Assembly: GCA_031288815.1 (NCBI GenBank)
Contig: JAITQR010000144.1
Span: forward strand, 1 to 11,386
Direction: 5' to 3'
Length of the DNA stretch: 11,386 nucleotides
Source of the DNA: Treponema sp.
GTDB lineage: Bacteria; Spirochaetota; Spirochaetia; Treponematales; Breznakiellaceae
The position numbers and the translations under genes were made by a program. Under the pieces are notes generated by a model. It saw only the letters and a program-made list of their open reading frames with translations, ran no database searches and was not told the DNA's origin. Positions 7,692 to 11,386 of the stretch are shown in pieces. Numbering within the stretch: the first letter of the stretch is position 1; the number at the start of each line of letters is the position of its first letter.

Positions 7692-9333
7692 GCCCTTCCC
7701 AGACCGTCTCCCCGGCTATCATGGTGCGGATCACCCGGGCCCGGTGGATCTCCTCCGCCGGCAGGGAGAAGATGTCCCGGTCGATGAAGGCCAGATCGGC
7801 CCAGTAACCCGGCGCGATGCGGCCCTGAAGGGATTCGTCGAAATTCGCCCAGGCCGAACCGGCGGTGTAGGCGTCTATCGCCGCGGCCAGGTCTACCCGC
7901 TCGGCGGGGCAAAAGCCCCCCGGGGGGAAGCCCCGCCCCGGATCCTGGCGGGTTACCGCCCAACTGAGGCCCAGGAGGGGATTGAGATCGCTTATCGGGG
8001 CGTCGGTGCCGTAAGATACCGGCACCCCCAGGCGTTCCATGGTTCCCCAGGCGTAGGAACTGGCAGCCAGTTCCGGTCCCACCCGGCTTTCCAGCACGTA
8101 CATGTCGTCGGCCAGGAATACGGGTTGCACCAGGGCAAGAATACGGTTCCGGGCCATACGTTCAAGCTGGGGCCTCTCGGTGATCTGGCAGTGGACAATC
8201 CCGTGGCGCAGGGGGTTATGGCCGGGAGAACTGACCTGTTCCAGGGCGGAGACGGCCGCCTCCATGGCGGCGTTCCCGATGGTGTGGGTGATCACCTGCA
8301 TACCCCAGGAATCGGCCCGGCGGATAAGGGCGCGGAAGAAGGCCTCCTCCAGTACCGGGAAGCCGGACGTTTCCGGTTTGTCCCGGTAGGGCGCCTTCAT
8401 CCAGGCGGTTTGTCCCCCCAGGGTTCCGTCCAGGAAAAGCTTGAGGGGCCCCGTTTTGAGAAAAATCCCCCGGCCCGGGATCTCCTGGAGGATCTTGCCG
8501 GTAAGGGCCCCCTTTTCCCGCAGGGCTTCCAGGTTGCCCCCGTCTCCGGAGACGCCGCACTGCAGGGTGACCCGGGGGTATTTTCCGCCCCCCTCTTCCC
8601 GGTAAAGCCCCTGATAGGCTTGTACGATGCCGTCAAATTCCGCCGGAGTCTGGGAATCGTTGCTTCCCAGGGCGGTGATCCCCAGGGAAAGGGCCTTTCC
8701 CATGGCAAGACGCAGGTTCTCTCTCAATTCCCCTCCGCCGGGCGGCGGGACGGGAGCGCGGGCAAGGGCGTTGGCGTTCTCCCGCAGTACCCCGGTGGGC
8801 CGCCCGTTCCCGTCCTTCTCGATCACACCCCCCTCCACTTCCGGGGCGGATTCCCCCAGGCCGGCCCCGCGCAGGGCCAGGGAGTTGCAGTAGATGATGT
8901 GCCCGCAGTGGCGGCTTATGATCAGGGGATGTTCGGGAGAGATCCTGTCCAGGTCTTGGCGGGTAAGGTCCCGTTTTTCAGTCGTGAAGAGATCCGGGTT
9001 CAGCCCCGCGCCCAGCACGTAAGTCCCCGGTTCCGGTTTGAGCCGGGCGATAAGCTCCCGGCCCCGGCGGATCACCTCTTCAGGGGAATCCGCCCCCCCG
9101 CAATCGATCATCCCCGCCTGGCGGCCCAGCATCTGAAGGTGCAGGTGGCTGTCGTGGAAACCCGGCAGCACCAGGGCCCCCGCCGCGTCGATCCTTTCCG
9201 CCCCCGCCGGGGCCTCCGCCAGTATTTCCGCGGAACCGCCGGCGGCGCGGATCTTCCCTTCCTCGATAAGGAGAGCCTGGCAAAAGAGACCTTCCCCCCG
9301 GTAGATCCGGGCGTTGTAAATCAAACATACCAT
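7681..9333 (-). CDS. YtcJ-like metal-dependent amidohydrolase
   Basis: A 550-residue member of the amidohydrolase_3 (YtcJ) group, normal length and with no signal peptide. Metal-site motifs are in order: PGFHDSHLHL (57-66, H63 and H65), K298 in LKLFLDGTLGGQTAW, H350 in VITHTIGNAA, H381 in HGIVHC and D444 in YGTDAPISDLNP. The flanking beta-sandwich is built from the N-terminal stretch (LIYNARIYRGEG, ALLIEEGKI) and the C-terminal IAPGYWADLAFIDRDIF. Relatives hydrolyse amide or formamide bonds in diverse small molecules, and the substrate cannot be read from sequence. It starts 19 bases after the AroG-PheA fusion stop, so the two are probably co-transcribed, though a link to phenylalanine metabolism is only a guess. 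The ribosome site is weak (AAAGGG about nine bases before the ATG). Confidence 0.87.
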   Translation of the reverse strand: MVCLIYNARIYRGEGLFCQALLIEEGKIRAAGGSAEILAEAPAGAERIDAAGALVLPGFHDSHLHLQMLGRQAGMIDCGGADSPEEVIRRGRELIARLKPEPGTYVLGAGLNPDLFTTEKRDLTRQDLDRISPEHPLIISRHCGHIIYCNSLALRGAGLGESAPEVEGGVIEKDGNGRPTGVLRENANALARAPVPPPGGGELRENLRLAMGKALSLGITALGSNDSQTPAEFDGIVQAYQGLYREEGGGKYPRVTLQCGVSGDGGNLEALREKGALTGKILQEIPGRGIFLKTGPLKLFLDGTLGGQTAWMKAPYRDKPETSGFPVLEEAFFRALIRRADSWGMQVITHTIGNAAMEAAVSALEQVSSPGHNPLRHGIVHCQITERPQLERMARNRILALVQPVFLADDMYVLESRVGPELAASSYAWGTMERLGVPVSYGTDAPISDLNPLLGLSWAVTRQDPGRGFPPGGFCPAERVDLAAAIDAYTAGSAWANFDESLQGRIAPGYWADLAFIDRDIFSLPAEEIHRARVIRTMIAGETVWEGPTG

Positions 9334-9352
9334 TATTACTACCCTTTCGCTG

Positions 9353-11320
9353 CTACAGGGAAGCCCGGTAAGATCCCAGGAAGTGAAAATCCCTGGTCTT
9401 GCTTTTCAGTTCCCCGATGGCCCCGTCAAAATCCCCGGCGGCTCCGGGAATACTCACGTCCACGTAGAAAAGGTACTCCCAGGGCTTGCCCGGAATGGGC
9501 CGGGACTCCAGCTTGGAAAGGTTGATCCCCCGGTCGCTCATGATTTTAAGGCAGGCGAACAGGGCCCCCGGCTCGTCGGGCACGGAGAACACCAGGCTCG
9601 CCTTGTTAGGCGCTCCGGAACCCAGGCTGGGAGGTACGGGCGCCCGGTCGCCGATACGGCGGGCGATGATCACGAAGCGGGTGTAGTTGAGGGGGTTGGT
9701 CTCTATCCCGGCCTTGATTACCCTGAGGCCGTGGGCCTGGGCAGCGGCTTCCCCGGCGATGGCCGCAACCTTTACCGCCCCCTCCCGGGCGATGGAGGCT
9801 ACCGCCGTAGCGGTGGTGGTGGCGGGCTCCAGGGTCCATTCGGGGTGCTTGTCCAGGAATTCCCTGCACTGGGCAAAGCCCTGGGGGTGGCTGCGGACAA
9901 TGGCGATGCTGTCCAGGCTGGCCTTCTCGTCCCCGATAAGGCAGTGGACTATCCGCAGCTTCAGTTCCCCCACCATGGCCACGTCGGGGTAGCGCAGGAA
10001 AAGATCGTAGTTTTCGTGTATGGAACCGGCCTGGCTGTTTTCCACCGGCACCACTCCGGCGGCGGCGGAACCGTCCAACACGGCGTCGAATATGGCCGGG
10101 AAGGAGGGAACGGAAAGCCGGGGGGCTTCTTCCCCGAAGGCCCGGGTAAGGGCCTGCTCCGCGAAGGCGCCCTGTTCGCCGCAGAAAGCCACCGGTTGTT
10201 CCCCGGCGGCATCCCGGTCTTCCGGGGAAAGCGCGTCGTCGGAGATCCGGATCCCCGCGCCGTGGAAGGGCCGGGGGGTTCTTAAAAGCTCCTTCCCCAC
10301 CACCGGGGCCAGGGCCTCGATGTCCCGCATGAGCCGCTCAAACTGCTCGGGGTAGAGGGACTGGGGCCCGTCGGAAAGAGCCTCGTCCGGCCGGGGGTGG
10401 ACCTCCACGGTAAGGCCGTCCGCCCCGGCGGCGATGGCGGCAAGGGCCGCGGGGCTTACCTTGGCCCGGATTCCCACGGCGTGGCTGGGATCCACGATAA
10501 CCGGAAGATGGGAAAGCCCCTTTACCACCGGGATGGCGGAGATATCCAGGGTGTTGCGGGTATAGGTTTCAAAGGTACGGATACCCCGCTCGCAGAGGAC
10601 CACGTCTTTGGTTCCCGCCGCCAGGAGGTACTCCGCCGAAAGGAGCCACTCCTCAATGGTCGCCGAAGGCCCCCTCTTTAAAAGCACCGGCTTCCCCAGG
10701 GAGCCCACCTTCTTCAAAAGTTCAAAATTCTGCATGTTCCGGGCGCCGATTTGGAACATGTCGGTCAGATCCTTCATCTGGACGGCCAGCTCCGGGGACA
10801 CCACCTCGGTGACGATGGGCATGCCGTTGGCCTCCCCGGCCTCCTTCATAAACTCAAGCCCCCGCATCCCCAGGCCCTGGAAGGCGTAGGGGCTGGTCCG
10901 GGGCTTGTAGGCCCCGCCCCGGAGCATCACCGCCCCGCTCTCCCTTACCTGGGCGGCGGTCTCCAGGATCTGCTCCCTGCTTTCCACCGCGCAGGGCCCG
11001 GCGATCACCGTAATCCGGGAGCCGCCGATCTTGACCAGAGGGGTCTCCGAAGGCCGGGAAGAGGCGCCCACGGTGACGATGGTATCCTCCGTCCTCGTCT
11101 CCCGGGAGACCAGCTCGTAGGGCTTGCTGGTGGCGGCCACCCGTTCCACGCCGGGAAGCAGCCCCAGCTCGCGGATATCCACCACCCCCTTTCCGGACGC
11201 GCCGATGATCTCGTCCTCCCCGAAAGACTGGTCCCGGACGCTAAAACCCCGGTCCCGGAGGTATATGCGGATCATTTCTTTATCGTGGGGAGAGACAGTT
11301 TTAGACAGCACAACAAGCAT
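9353..11320 (-). CDS. DAHP synthase-prephenate dehydratase fusion (AroG-PheA)
   Basis: A 655-residue bifunctional enzyme for aromatic amino acid synthesis. Residues 1-72 form a ferredoxin-like regulatory domain as in Thermotoga-type DAHP synthase (MLVVLSK... to [10 protein letters not shown]). Residues 95-346 are the type I-beta catalytic barrel with IAGPC (C110), [36 protein letters not shown] (H280), VEVH (E306) and ALSDGPQSL (D317), so all metal ligands are present. A linker of about 30 residues leads to prephenate dehydratase at about 376-553, with [11 protein letters not shown] and the catalytic NPLNYTRF (T547, R548, F549). An ACT domain follows (573-655) with PDEPGALF and the phenylalanine-binding motif ESRP (605-608). 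No chorismate mutase domain is present. The start ATG has GGAG about ten bases upstream. Both halves look intact; coupled regulation by phenylalanine is inferred. Confidence 0.92.
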   Translation of the reverse strand: MLVVLSKTVSPHDKEMIRIYLRDRGFSVRDQSFGEDEIIGASGKGVVDIRELGLLPGVERVAATSKPYELVSRETRTEDTIVTVGASSRPSETPLVKIGGSRITVIAGPCAVESREQILETAAQVRESGAVMLRGGAYKPRTSPYAFQGLGMRGLEFMKEAGEANGMPIVTEVVSPELAVQMKDLTDMFQIGARNMQNFELLKKVGSLGKPVLLKRGPSATIEEWLLSAEYLLAAGTKDVVLCERGIRTFETYTRNTLDISAIPVVKGLSHLPVIVDPSHAVGIRAKVSPAALAAIAAGADGLTVEVHPRPDEALSDGPQSLYPEQFERLMRDIEALAPVVGKELLRTPRPFHGAGIRISDDALSPEDRDAAGEQPVAFCGEQGAFAEQALTRAFGEEAPRLSVPSFPAIFDAVLDGSAAAGVVPVENSQAGSIHENYDLFLRYPDVAMVGELKLRIVHCLIGDEKASLDSIAIVRSHPQGFAQCREFLDKHPEWTLEPATTTATAVASIAREGAVKVAAIAGEAAAQAHGLRVIKAGIETNPLNYTRFVIIARRIGDRAPVPPSLGSGAPNKASLVFSVPDEPGALFACLKIMSDRGINLSKLESRPIPGKPWEYLFYVDVSIPGAAGDFDGAIGELKSKTRDFHFLGSYRASL

Positions 11321-11386
11321 AACTGGACGCTCCGTGTAGGTTGGATAACCGATGGTAGTACAAAAGGGAGCGGCTGTTCAATACGC
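11321..11386 (-). promoter_or_regulatory. Upstream region of the aroG-pheA fusion gene, possible promoter
   Basis: Read on the minus strand, TTGAAC is followed after 18 bases by TACCAT. These are weak matches (4 of 6 each) to -35 and -10 boxes, placed about 30 bases before the ribosome site. Only 66 bases are visible, all short frames through them are open, and an upstream gene may end beyond the edge. No leader peptide rich in phenylalanine is visible in this stretch. Confidence 0.22.

Noticed and set aside
7636..9525. Very long plus-strand open frame of 629 codons opposite the amidohydrolase gene
   Set aside because: Its product has no recognisable domain and is full of Gly, Pro and Arg. 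It mirrors a gene with complete metal-site motifs on the other strand. G+C-rich codon use commonly leaves such antisense frames open.

Overview
The window is a stretch of bacterial chromosome that is mostly G+C-rich, with a clearly A+T-richer left end. No tRNA, rRNA, CRISPR array, insertion sequence or phage module is visible. A free-living or gut spirochaete of the treponeme type is my best guess for the host. It rests only on the relaxed lipobox, the tlpA/ccdA pair and the sugar-utilisation genes, and is not proven by the window.

Layout, left to right. Bases 1-803 (+ strand, A+T-richer) hold the tail of an unrecognised gene, a four-helix membrane protein with two DUF2798 repeats (172-627), and an unrecognised 56-residue ORF (633-803). 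Then come radC on the minus strand (928-1680) and, divergent from it, a GH73-type glucosaminidase lipoprotein (1770-2501). The tail of that gene overlaps the tail of a minus-strand run that reads, in transcription order, GH4 glycosidase (6291-4936), PfkB sugar kinase (4877-3963), TlpA/ResA-type thioredoxin (3879-3250) and CcdA (3260-2457). The two intergenic gaps inside this run, GH4-pfkB and pfkB-tlpA, each carry a strong hairpin, so transcription or mRNA stability is probably graded along it. Divergent from GH4 is a cytoplasmic GH29 alpha-L-fucosidase (6381-7691). Convergent with GH29 is a second minus-strand pair: an AroG-PheA fusion enzyme (11320-9353) followed 19 bases later by a YtcJ-type amidohydrolase (9333-7681).

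Function. GH4, PfkB and GH29 look like an intracellular module that cleaves imported, possibly fucosylated or phosphorylated, oligosaccharides and phosphorylates a released sugar. No transporter or regulator for it lies in the window. CcdA would pass electrons across the inner membrane to the exported TlpA-like protein. The most unusual gene is the 655-residue fusion of a Thermotoga-type DAHP synthase with a prephenate dehydratase and its ACT domain, with no chorismate mutase. It joins the first step of the shikimate pathway to the phenylalanine-specific step in one chain.

I did not find a convincing new multi-gene system. The best leads are the fusion enzyme, the intercistronic hairpins and the compositionally different left end with its small ORF.
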